This document shows positions 1-6,651 of a DNA stretch of 9,347 bases, piece by piece. Source of the stretch: JAQGMO01 sp050954505. GTDB taxonomy: Bacteria; Pseudomonadota; Gammaproteobacteria; Burkholderiales; Burkholderiaceae_D. The notes below the pieces were generated by a model. The model was not told the origin of the DNA, did not search any database, and saw only the letters and a program-made list of their open reading frames with translations. The position numbers and the translations under genes are program-made. Numbering within the stretch: position 1 is the first letter of the stretch; every line of letters starts with the position of its first letter. The stretch lies in the NCBI GenBank assembly GCA_050954505.1, contig JBPBPY010000060.1, positions 1 through 9,347 on the forward strand. Direction: 5' to 3'.

Positions 1-1230
1 GCCGACAACCATGGCGCGCCGGCAGCCACGGCCGGCCTGGTCTCGCTGCTGATCGAGGCGGTCAATGACGTGCCGGTAGCAGCCAGTGGCAGTGCCAGTG
101 GATTCGAGGACAGCCCGTTGTTCTACCCGGTGCATCTGGAAAATCTCGATGCCGACTTCATCGATGGACAACCGCTACGCACCAGTCATATCAACGGTAC
201 ACCGATCACCGCTTCCGGCCAGAAAGTCGCGGTAGACCACGGCGAGGTCGAAGTCGTCGGTGTCGGCAATGGGCTGGTGTTCACACCGGAGGAAAATTTC
301 AATGGTACGACTTCATTTACCTACAACGTGACCGATGGTGAAAACGCCAGCTCATTGGATGATGGTCTCATCACGCTGACGCTGGCGGCCGTGGCAGATG
401 CCCCGCAGGCGCAGGCGTTAAATTTCGCCGTTCTCGGCAGCGACGTCCTGCAAGGCAGCCTGAACCTGGCGGCAATGGACCCCGACGCAGGTGATTCGGA
501 AAGGCTTCTGCAGATCACTGAAAACGTCGGTACGGTTGCCAATCCAAATCTGGTCACCCATACATTTTCACGCGCTGAACAAGGCGCTGTTTCGACCGAG
601 CTGGCCCATGGACAGCTGATCATCAATCCAGGCTCAGGCGCGTTCTCCTTCACGCCTGATGTCAGCTTTGCGGGAAACATCGATCTGTCCTACCTGGTCG
701 GTGACAACGGCAACCTGCAGGACAGTTCCACCATCTCGATCGAGGTCGAGAACGCAGTATTGATGAGGGCAGTCGGTATCGACGGCACGCCTTTTTTATC
801 CTTCATCGACATGCCTTCGACCAGCCGCGGTGTCATCGATGCAGGTGACAGGATCAGCTTCCAGGCCGTGTTGGCAATGACTGATATTCCCTATCCAAAT
901 TACACTGCCCCTCCAGTGCCTTTGGGGGCCAACGCATTTTCGGCAACGATCGTGGGACCGATTGACAGCAACGGCTTTTATCATGCCAAAGCGATGGACC
1001 CGGGGCCTGGAAGCGGTGCAGATATTGCGATCAAAATAAGCCCGAGTCTCAACGGCATGGACCTGATCTATACATCGCGCAGAGACAGCTTGGAATGGAC
1101 TGCAAATCGAACTATTTCGCAAGTTTTCCTCAGTGATGAAGGATTTGCCAATCCTTTTTATCCTGATAGCACATTTTACCTGGATGACCCTGGATACTAT
1201 GGGGACAACCCCTATTTCAGTGTGATCTGA
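1..1230 (+). CDS. Large secreted cadherin-like repeat protein, C-terminal 409 residues (5' end outside window)
   Basis: The reading frame is open from base 1 and stops at TGA 1228-1230, so the gene begins upstream of the window. The visible part has two tandem Ig/cadherin-like units joined by typical linkers (VNDVPVA at visible residues 21-27 and VADAPQA near 131-137). The first unit shows the family pattern: ED near its start, then F-x-P-E-E-N-F-N-G and F-x-Y-x-V-x-DG. The second has F-S-F-T-P and S-F-A-G. Such domains occur in giant surface adhesins and RTX-like proteins exported by type I systems. From about residue 250 on, a segment of about 155 residues is not recognised. No GGxGxD calcium nonapeptides are visible. 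The C-terminus is acidic then hydrophobic (D-N-P-Y-F-S-V-I), resembling the tail of PrtD-type substrates. The convergent ABC/HlyD operon next door is the likely exporter (inference). Confidence 0.85.
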   Translation, partial: ADNHGAPAATAGLVSLLIEAVNDVPVAASGSASGFEDSPLFYPVHLENLDADFIDGQPLRTSHINGTPITASGQKVAVDHGEVEVVGVGNGLVFTPEENFNGTTSFTYNVTDGENASSLDDGLITLTLAAVADAPQAQALNFAVLGSDVLQGSLNLAAMDPDAGDSERLLQITENVGTVANPNLVTHTFSRAEQGAVSTELAHGQLIINPGSGAFSFTPDVSFAGNIDLSYLVGDNGNLQDSSTISIEVENAVLMRAVGIDGTPFLSFIDMPSTSRGVIDAGDRISFQAVLAMTDIPYPNYTAPPVPLGANAFSATIVGPIDSNGFYHAKAMDPGPGSGADIAIKISPSLNGMDLIYTSRRDSLEWTANRTISQVFLSDEGFANPFYPDSTFYLDDPGYYGDNPYFSVI

Positions 1231-1407
1231 CGTTGGCATCACAATCCGTTCCAGCCGCTTGGCCACAAGTCTTGCCATGCGTTGCTGGAGAGGGATTCTG
1301 CTCATGGTACCCGGTTTTGACGAAACGACGACTACGGGGTTAGTGCACGCGCCGCCAGCAATGGACTTCAAGGCGATGCTTGGTACACTACGCCAAGTGT
1401 CAAGACG

Positions 1408-1438
1408 AAAAAAATCTTGACGGCACCGAAGCGGTCAA
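1408..1438 (-). terminator. Possible terminator of the type I secretion operon
   Basis: Reading the - strand just after the HlyD stop, TTGAC (1438-1434) can pair with GTCAA (1421-1417), with an alternative inner hairpin ACCG-CTT-CGGT, followed by GA and seven T (1414-1408). The stem is short. An overlapping competing hairpin (GTCAAGA 1399-1405 with TCTTGAC 1415-1421) and a small one just beside it (CTTGG 1379-1383 with CCAAG 1393-1397) lie in the same convergent intergenic space. The call is weak. The rest of 1231-1456 shows nothing recognisable. Confidence 0.3.
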
Positions 1439-1456
1439 TGCGGCAATGCGCCGCGT

Positions 1457-2839
1457 TCACCGCTCCCGCGCCGCCCGCCCCAGCACCTGCGTCACCGGCT
1501 CGAGCATGTACTGCAAGGGCGTACGCTCGCCACCCTTGATATACACCTCGGCCGGCATGCCGGCCAGCAGCTTGAGGTCGCCCTCGGCCGCCAGTGAGTT
1601 CGGGTCGGCTTCCACATGCACCGAATAGTAAGGCATGGCGGCCGGGCCGCTGACGCCGCGATCGACCAGGCGGTCACCCGAGATATAGGTCACCTTGCCA
1701 CGCACCAGCTTGGTGGTGCGGTACTTGAAGGCGGTAAAACGGATGTCGGCTTCCTGGCCCTGGTGGATGCGGTTGATGTCTTCCGGCCGTACGCGCGCCT
1801 CGGTAATCAGCCGCGCATTGTCGGGCACGATGTCGGCAATCGTCTCGCGCGGTGAAATCACCGCGCCGGGCGTGGTGACTTTCAGATCGATGACTTCCCC
1901 GCTGGCCGGCGCAACAATCATCTGGCGCGACGAGGCATCGATCGATTTGCGCTGTTCCTGCTCGATTTCCGACAGCCGTGCGGCGGTAACCTTGAGCTGG
2001 TCGCTGGCTTGCTGGCGATAGTCGCTCTCCAGTGCACTGGCGCGCAATTCGGTGTCGACGGCGCGCTGTTCGGCACGCGCCAGCTCGGAGCGGCGCTCTT
2101 CGAGCTTGACGCCATAGTCGGCCACGGTCCCTTCGAGCTGGCTGACACGCGAGCCGGAAATGAAACCTTCTTTCTGCAGCCGCCGATTGCGCTCCAGATC
2201 ATTGTTCTGGAAGGTCATCGATTGCTGGGCCTGCACGATCTGCGCCTGCAGCGACACGACTTCCTGGCGGATCTTGTTGCGCTGTACACGCAACATCGAC
2301 ACCTTTTCCTGCACCGCGGCGCGCCGGCTGGCAAACAAACCACGTTCCTTGTCGAGCTGCTCCATCAGGCGGCTGTCCTGCTGTGCCGACGCCAGTACCT
2401 CGGGCGGAAACATCAGCGACGCCGCCATCGACTGTTCGGCATCCAGGCGCGCCATGCTGGCGCGCTCGGTCATGACGCGGTAATTGATGCGGTTGCGGTC
2501 GGCATCGACCGAGACATCGCCCAGCACCAGCATGGTCTGGCCCTGCTTGACGTGTTCGCCATCACGTACCAGCACCGAGCGCACGATGCCGCCTTCCATG
2601 TGCTGCACCGGACGCCGGTTCAAATCCACCTTCACATACGCCTGCGCCACCACGGCTGAAGACAGCGGCGCCAGCACCATCCATGCCGCCACCGGTACCA
2701 GGCCCAGCGCCAGCACCAGCAAGCCACCGCGCATCAGGCCGCGCGCCTCGATCAGATGCGGCGCCAGCGCTGCGACAGGATTGAGCGTGGCCGGGTCGAC
2801 CACCGAAGCGCTGCCGGCTTCGAATGTGGTGCTGCGCAT
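1457..2839 (-). CDS. Type I secretion membrane fusion (periplasmic adaptor) protein, HlyD/PrtE family
   Basis: 460 residues, the usual size for HlyD-family adaptors. They bridge an inner-membrane ABC exporter to an outer-membrane TolC-like channel. Order of parts: a short cytoplasmic N-terminus; one membrane segment at about 37-58; a lipoyl/biotinyl-like half-motif at 78-106 (V-Q-H-M-E-G-G-I-V ... V-x-D-G-E-H-V-K-Q-G); a long charged coiled-coil hairpin at about 150-300; the second lipoyl half with V-A-P-A-S-G-E-V at 309-316; then the beta-barrel part with A-D-I-R-F-T-A-F near 364-371. The ATG at 2839 is chosen because AAGGAG (2853-2848) sits 8 bases upstream. An in-frame ATG at 2926 would overlap the ABC gene and adds a non-family arginine/cysteine-rich leader. 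It follows the ABC gene by 25 bp, so they form one operon. Confidence 0.93.
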   Translation of the reverse strand: MRSTTFEAGSASVVDPATLNPVAALAPHLIEARGLMRGGLLVLALGLVPVAAWMVLAPLSSAVVAQAYVKVDLNRRPVQHMEGGIVRSVLVRDGEHVKQGQTMLVLGDVSVDADRNRINYRVMTERASMARLDAEQSMAASLMFPPEVLASAQQDSRLMEQLDKERGLFASRRAAVQEKVSMLRVQRNKIRQEVVSLQAQIVQAQQSMTFQNNDLERNRRLQKEGFISGSRVSQLEGTVADYGVKLEERRSELARAEQRAVDTELRASALESDYRQQASDQLKVTAARLSEIEQEQRKSIDASSRQMIVAPASGEVIDLKVTTPGAVISPRETIADIVPDNARLITEARVRPEDINRIHQGQEADIRFTAFKYRTTKLVRGKVTYISGDRLVDRGVSGPAAMPYYSVHVEADPNSLAAEGDLKLLAGMPAEVYIKGGERTPLQYMLEPVTQVLGRAARER

Positions 2840-2864
2840 GATGGACTCTCCTTCTGCAATGAAC

Positions 2865-4592
2865 TCACTGGGCCTCGGGCGTTGCGCGTGCCTGGGCGGC
2901 GCGCTGCATCGACAGCACCTGGCCATTGCGCTGCGCAGCCTGGCGCAATGCCGTTGCCACTTCGGCGGCAGTGCCGTATTGCGCCACCCTGCCCGCTTCC
3001 AGCATCAGGATCTTGTCGACCTGTTGCACCAGCGCCTGGCGATGGGTTACCACGATCACCGTCACCTCGCCCTTCAATGCCGCCAGTGCAGTGGCCAACG
3101 CCTGTTCACCGGCGCCATCGAGATTCGAATTCGGTTCATCGAGCACCAGGAGGCGCGGTGCGCCATACAGTGCGCGGGCCAGGGCAATGCGCTGGCGCTG
3201 GCCGGGCGAGAGCATCATGCCCATCATGTCGACCGAGGTGTCGTAGCCATCGGGCAGTGCCAGCACCAGTTCATGCACGCCGGCGCGCTTGGCAGCGGCC
3301 ACCACCTGTTCGGCATCGACCGCACCGAGCCGGGCGATGTTTTCCGCGATGGTGCCGGCAAACAGTTCAACATCCTGCGGCACATAGCCAAGATAAGGAC
3401 CAAGTTCTTCTCGCGGCCATTGGGCCAGGTCGACATGGTCGAGCCGCACGTCGCCGGCCGACGGTTTCCACACACCGGTCAACAGCCGCACCAAGGTCGA
3501 CTTGCCTGCGCCACTGGGACCGATCACGGCCAGCGACTCGCCTTTGGCCAGCGCCAGCGACACACCGCCCAATACCAGTCGTTCGCTGTGCGGCGGCCGG
3601 TAAACCAGGTTGCGCGCCACCAGCATGCCGGTTGGCGCCGGCAGGCTCATGCGCACCGGCTGTGCGTCCTGGGCCTCAAGCAGTTGGGCCAGGCGCTTGA
3701 AGGCAGCACGGCCTTCGGCCAGTACGCGCCAGCTGCCCACCACCTGTTCAACCGGCGCCAGGGCCCGGCCCAGCAAGATCGTCGTCGCCACCAGGATGCC
3801 GGGCGTGCCTTCGCCGGTGATGACCAGGTAGGCACCCAGCGCCTGCATCAACACCTGGACCCACTGGCGTGTGCTGCGGGTCAGCGCGGCCATGGCGACC
3901 GACTTGTGGGAACTGGGCCGCTGCAGCGCGGTCACGCCGGCGTTGAGCTGCCGCCAGCGTCCGATCAATGCATCGCCCATGCCCAGCGACTGCACCACTT
4001 CGGCATTTTGCATCGACGACTCCAGGTAGCGTGTCGATTTCGCTGCTTCCTTCTGCAGGGTTTCGATATCGCGCCGGGTCAGGCGGTCATTGAGAACCGC
4101 CAGCGCCAGCATCAGCACTGCGGCGGCAATGGCACCCATGCCAAGCACTGGATGGGCCAGCCAGATGACCAACAGGTACACCACCGCCCAAGGCGTATCG
4201 AACAGAGCCAGCAAACCCTGGGCGGAAAACAATGCGCGCAGTGCGGCCACGTCGCGCAAGCCTTCACTGGGCACGCGCTCGGTGCGGCGCGCTGTCTTGA
4301 TCAACATGACGCGGGCCACCAGCGGTGACAGCTGCTCGGCAATCAGGTTGCCCGCTACGCCCTGCAAGCGCGCTCGCAGATAGTCGAACACCATCATCAA
4401 GCCTAGCGCAACTGTCATGCCCAGCAACAGCACCAGCAGGGTGGCCTGGCTCTGGCTTGACAGCACGCGGTCGAAAACCTGCAGCATGAACATGGCCGGC
4501 GCCAGCAGCAGCAGATTGACAAAAAAGGAAAATGCCGCAACGAACAGCAGCGGCCGGCGCAATAGTTTGAACAATGCATTCATGGCAGTCAT
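2865..4592 (-). CDS. Type I secretion ABC transporter/ATPase, PrtD family
   Basis: 575 residues with an N-terminal membrane domain (hydrophobic segments at about 11-36, 50-70, 128-170, 245-275) and a C-terminal ATPase. The sequence starts with the PrtD-type pattern L-L-x-L-x-P-x-x-M-x-Q-V-x-D-R-V-L-S-S (28-46). ATPase motifs are intact: Walker A GPSGAGKST (358-366), Q-loop Q406 in Y-V-P-Q-D, signature LSPGQ (461-465), Walker B LLVLDEP (481-487), D-loop N-L-D, and switch histidine H517. There is no N-terminal C39 peptidase-like domain, which separates it from HlyB and bacteriocin exporters. It should power export of an unprocessed substrate with a C-terminal signal, most likely the repeat protein encoded convergently. 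The start at 4592 has a weak ribosome site. ATG 4583 (MNALFKLL) has GGGA 8 bases upstream and is an equally good start. Confidence 0.94.
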   Translation of the reverse strand: MTAMNALFKLLRRPLLFVAAFSFFVNLLLLAPAMFMLQVFDRVLSSQSQATLLVLLLGMTVALGLMMVFDYLRARLQGVAGNLIAEQLSPLVARVMLIKTARRTERVPSEGLRDVAALRALFSAQGLLALFDTPWAVVYLLVIWLAHPVLGMGAIAAAVLMLALAVLNDRLTRRDIETLQKEAAKSTRYLESSMQNAEVVQSLGMGDALIGRWRQLNAGVTALQRPSSHKSVAMAALTRSTRQWVQVLMQALGAYLVITGEGTPGILVATTILLGRALAPVEQVVGSWRVLAEGRAAFKRLAQLLEAQDAQPVRMSLPAPTGMLVARNLVYRPPHSERLVLGGVSLALAKGESLAVIGPSGAGKSTLVRLLTGVWKPSAGDVRLDHVDLAQWPREELGPYLGYVPQDVELFAGTIAENIARLGAVDAEQVVAAAKRAGVHELVLALPDGYDTSVDMMGMMLSPGQRQRIALARALYGAPRLLVLDEPNSNLDGAGEQALATALAALKGEVTVIVVTHRQALVQQVDKILMLEAGRVAQYGTAAEVATALRQAAQRNGQVLSMQRAAQARATPEAQ

Positions 4593-4659
4593 CCCGGCAA
4601 TGTCAACGCTAACTTCGGGAAACCAGATCAGGAAAAAATTCGGGGCATCGAAACCAAAA

Positions 4660-4733
4660 CTTCATTCAAGATAACCAATAGTATATAAGTCTAGGCGATT
4701 CAATTACAAAGTAAAGAATTTCGCTTCATTCAA
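4660..4733. repeat. Direct repeat pair CTTCATTCAA flanking a promoter-like site
   Basis: The 10-mer CTTCATTCAA occurs at 4660-4669 and again at 4724-4733, 64 bp apart start to start. They lie on either side of the best - strand promoter candidate (4680-4709), in an AT-rich stretch of the divergent intergenic region. They could be operator half-sites for the secretion operon. No regulator family is suggested by the sequence. Confidence 0.35.
4680..4709 (-). promoter_or_regulatory. Possible sigma-70 promoter for the ABC/HlyD operon
   Basis: On the - strand TTGTAA (4709-4704) and TATACT (4685-4680) are separated by 18 bases. They match the -35 at four of six positions and the -10 at five of six. 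The predicted start near 4673 leaves a leader of about 80 bases before the ABC start. The surrounding 4620-4745 is clearly more AT-rich than the genes. Confidence 0.4.
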
Positions 4734-4797
4734 ACGTCAACAATCGTGTCTTCGCAACTGCGCCGTGTAATCAGGCCGCTGGTTTGCTCCGGACGAT

Positions 4798-4826
4798 GGA
4801 ACCAATGGCGGCGGTGGAGCCACACA
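4798..4826 (+). promoter_or_regulatory. hrp box (HrpL-type sigma factor promoter) of the 4919 gene
   Basis: GGAACC at 4798-4803, 16 intervening bases, then CCACACA at 4820-4826. This matches the published HrpL consensus GGAACC-N15/16-CCACNNA at every fixed position. It lies 92 bases upstream of the start codon at 4919, on the same strand, in a non-coding region. HrpL is the ECF sigma factor that controls group I Hrp type III secretion genes and effectors. Confidence 0.88.
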
Positions 4827-4918
4827 GCGTTATGGAAATTTTGAGATAACCGTCGAATCGCCAGCGCAGCCGCAAACCATTGCCGTGACCGCCGCTGGCG
4901 CGCTTTCAGGAGTCGCAC

Positions 4919-5806
4919 ATGCCTGTCCAGCTTCCCTCCTCAACCGGGTTCCACCCCGGGTATCCGGTAGATGACAATGTCAACGTTGTCATGCCCACGC
5001 CGCACAATGTGCGCCCGTCTGCGCAAGGCAGTGCCGCAACGGCGGTACCGGCCCAGCAGGCCGTCCCGCACCAGCATCAAAGCCGCAATGCCGGGCGCGG
5101 CAATTTCAACCGCCGCGTTGAAGTGGCCCAGCAGGCAACAGCCAGCAAAACCGGCCTGCAAGATCGATTTCCCGGTTTTGATCTGCAGACCCGACGGGCT
5201 TATAGCGGCGAATTCATGGATGGCAGGCTGTATGTCCATCTGGGCAATGAGCAGATCGCGCGCTATGTCGAGTCGGAACATGGCAAGGCGACGCCTGAAA
5301 AACTGATGGCGTTCCTCGCACGGAATAATGATTTGCCACCCATGTTTTCCCAGGGCCGGGAAGAACCCAGGCAAACACCGATTGATGGGCGTTATGTCAA
5401 CATCGATGAATCGCCAGGCACCATGGCGCAGATGCAGAACGAAATCGACGAGGCAATCCGGGCAAGAAACAGCACGTTTCCTCGTGCACCAGCGGCAAAA
5501 TTGGCCTTGTCGCCTGCAGACCAGATGCACCAGGATGCCTATGAAATCAACCGGGCCTACTTTGCCGCCCGGCAGGACTCTGCCGCAGTCCATGCAAACC
5601 CTGCCAGCCAGGAACCTCGGCAAACCCTGCGCTATGCACGTTACGGCAGTGACTCCAGCATCGGTTCGAACCGCTCCCGCCGCAGCACTGCCTCATCGGC
5701 AGGCAGTCATGACACTGCAGCGACAAGTGTGTCGGATTCGTCGCGCAGCAGCATGCGGTCGTTTGGCCGCTCATTGCTCAACAACCTGCGCAGCTTGAAG
5801 CGGTAG
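4919..5806 (+). CDS. Putative type III secreted effector, unrecognised family
   Basis: 295 residues. I do not recognise a family or catalytic motif. The reasons to call it an effector candidate are the perfect hrp box 92 bases upstream and an N-terminus that fits type III signals: no acidic residue before D18, and the first 60 residues rich in P, S, Q, N and A. There is no Sec signal or membrane segment. The better-ordered middle (about 80-185) contains F-D-L-Q-T-R-R-A-Y-S-G-E-F and R-L-Y-V-H-L-G-N, then a K/L helix-like stretch and an N-E-I-D-E-A-I-R helix. From about residue 230 the tail is strikingly serine/arginine-rich, ending in a basic amphipathic segment (S-L-L-N-N-L-R-S-L-K-R). The ATG at 4919 is supported by AGGAG (4908-4912) 6 bases upstream. 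Codon use is less GC-biased than in the secretion genes to its left. Confidence 0.8.
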   Translation: MPVQLPSSTGFHPGYPVDDNVNVVMPTPHNVRPSAQGSAATAVPAQQAVPHQHQSRNAGRGNFNRRVEVAQQATASKTGLQDRFPGFDLQTRRAYSGEFMDGRLYVHLGNEQIARYVESEHGKATPEKLMAFLARNNDLPPMFSQGREEPRQTPIDGRYVNIDESPGTMAQMQNEIDEAIRARNSTFPRAPAAKLALSPADQMHQDAYEINRAYFAARQDSAAVHANPASQEPRQTLRYARYGSDSSIGSNRSRRSTASSAGSHDTAATSVSDSSRSSMRSFGRSLLNNLRSLKR

Positions 5807-5820
5807 CGGCGCACGCTGGA

Positions 5821-5868
5821 AAATTGTTTGCAAATTGTTTGCAATGCGGACCTGAATAAAATTGTTTG
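5821..5868. repeat. Three copies of AAATTGTTTG
   Basis: AAATTGTTTG occurs at 5821-5830, 5832-5841 and 5859-5868, just after the effector-like gene and ahead of the tRNA promoter. The first two are 11 bp apart, one helical turn, and the third 27 bp further. They may be protein binding sites for tRNA promoter activation or simply AT-rich sequence. No clear terminator for the 4919 gene is visible in 5807-5917. Confidence 0.4.
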
Positions 5869-5877
5869 ATTCAGCAC

Positions 5878-5906
5878 TGGCGCAATGAAAAATTAGTCGT
5901 TATAAT
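5878..5906 (+). promoter_or_regulatory. Promoter of the tRNA-Val gene
   Basis: A perfect -10 hexamer TATAAT (5901-5906) lies 11 bases before the mature tRNA 5' end. At 17 bases spacing the -35 position (TGGCGC, 5878-5883) is poor, so strength must come from the -10 or from upstream sequence. Confidence 0.6.
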
Positions 5907-5917
5907 TTCGCTTCCTT

Positions 5918-5994
5918 AGGCGCGTAGCTCAGCTGGTTAGAGCACTACCTTGACATGGTAGGGGTCGTTGGTTCGAGTCCAATCGTGCCTACCA
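5918..5994 (+). tRNA. tRNA-Val (anticodon GAC)
   Basis: A full cloverleaf can be folded. The acceptor AGGCGCG (5918-5924) pairs with CGTGCCT (5984-5990) with one G-T pair. The D arm is GCTC/GAGC (5927-5930, 5940-5943). The anticodon stem is CTACC/GGTAG with loop T-T-G-A-C-A-T, and the anticodon GAC (5952-5954) reads GUC/GUU valine codons. The T arm is GTTGG/CCAAT around TTCGAGT. The discriminator A and an encoded CCA (5992-5994) follow. Length is 77 bases. Confidence 0.97.
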
Positions 5995-6102
5995 AAATTT
6001 CTGGACCTGAATGTCAGGTTCATGACGATCAAGAAGTTCCGGTCGTTATTGCAGAACTTGTTGGTAACTAAGTTGTTGGGTTGTTGACCAACATTGCAGT
6101 AA

Positions 6103-6133
6103 AAGCAAAATAGTAATGAAGCAAAATAGTAAT
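6103..6133. repeat. Two tandem copies of a 16-bp unit
   Basis: AAGCAAAATAGTAAT is present at 6103-6117 and identically at 6119-6133, separated by one base. It lies immediately before the A-tract of the terminator and has no apparent coding role. It looks like a local duplication. Confidence 0.6.
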
Positions 6134-6167
6134 AAAAAAAGGAAGCGCTCAGCGCTTCTTTTTTTTT
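6134..6167 (+). terminator. Rho-independent terminator downstream of tRNA-Val
   Basis: A perfect 7-bp GC-rich stem GAAGCGC/GCGCTTC (6142-6148 and 6152-6158) with loop TCA is followed by nine T. On the other side seven A precede it, so it can work in both directions. It ends the tRNA transcript about 145 bp after the CCA and insulates the downstream effector-like gene. Confidence 0.88.
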
Positions 6168-6585
6168 GTTTTTTTCTGTTTGTTTTTTTCTGCTTGATAT
6201 TTTTGTCCTTGATCTTTTTTGATCGATCTTCTTCCGTTTGCTCTTTTCCTGCCTGGATTTTTTCATCCCGACTCTTTTCTGAAGCCTGGGCCCAGTTCCC
6301 GCCGGGGTTTTCAAATCACCGGACGCTTCTTCCCCGATCGTCTTCCACACAATTGTCGCCACCGGCATTGCAACGAGTGCGCCTGCACATAGCCTCACCT
6401 GCGCCATGGCTTATTCAAAGGAACAGGCAGCAAAGACTGCCGTTGCCTGAATCCCTCGAATGCGGCATCGACCTTGCGCCGGGTCTTCATCTGCACGGTC
6501 TTCGCGCTTGTTCCGGGTCCGAACATCGTCACCCTGTTTGACAGCACGGTGGCGTTGTTTGCCCCGACGCCAAACTGGCTCCTGT
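6168..6585. other. Gene-free stretch with T-rich strand bias and a possible gene remnant
   Basis: No convincing gene is present. 6168-6280 is strongly T-rich on the + strand, giving a lysine-rich but meaningless antisense reading frame that runs through the terminator and the tRNA. 6474-6575 (+) encodes a hydrophobic stretch, V-F-I-C-T-V-F-A-L-V-P-G-P-N-I-V-T-L-F, that resembles the N-terminal PGPN motif of LysE/RhtB exporters. It then degenerates, so it may be a remnant. Confidence 0.4.
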
Positions 6586-6614
6586 GGAACGATTGCCGAG
6601 CTTGGAACCACTCA
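6586..6614 (+). promoter_or_regulatory. hrp box (HrpL-type sigma factor promoter) of the 6652 gene
   Basis: GGAACG at 6586-6591, 16 bases, then CCACTCA at 6608-6614. This matches GGAACC-N15/16-CCACNNA except for the last base of the first block. It sits 37 bases before the start codon at 6652 on the same strand. The spacing equals that of the box at 4798. Confidence 0.86.
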
Positions 6615-6651
6615 CCGCAGATGATCAACGTTTCATTCCCGGAGAGTGTGA

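Noticed and set aside
796..1371. 191-codon - strand open frame
   Set aside because: It lies opposite the repeat protein, is rich in Cys/Arg, has no Shine-Dalgarno, and the + frame clearly shows cadherin-like domains.
2840..2926. Upstream ATG (2926) for the HlyD protein
   Set aside because: It would overlap the ABC gene by about 60 bases and add an Arg/Cys-rich leader. ATG 2839 has a strong Shine-Dalgarno site.
2484..4328. 614-codon + strand open frame
   Set aside because: It is a shadow of the HlyD and ABC genes, His/Gln/Arg-rich and without family features, while the opposite strand has all the motifs of known families.
4720..4755. TTCGC ... TTCGC pair as a PIP/hrpII box
   Set aside because: The spacing is 26 bases, whereas PIP boxes need 15 (TTCG boxes 16). 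The HrpL-type box nearby explains the gene better.
4971..4992. Inverted repeat ATGACAA...TTGTCAT in the early coding region of the 4919 gene
   Set aside because: Only 7 bp arms inside a coding sequence with no regulatory context. Could be chance.
6004..6020. Hairpin ACCTGA-ATG-TCAGGT after the tRNA as a terminator
   Set aside because: No T-tract follows. The real terminator is at 6134-6167.
5937..6407. Antisense 156-codon frame with a lysine-rich stretch
   Set aside because: It reads through a strong terminator and ends inside the tRNA antisense, giving the familiar spurious W-T-R-T-N-D tail. The lysines come from a T-rich + strand.
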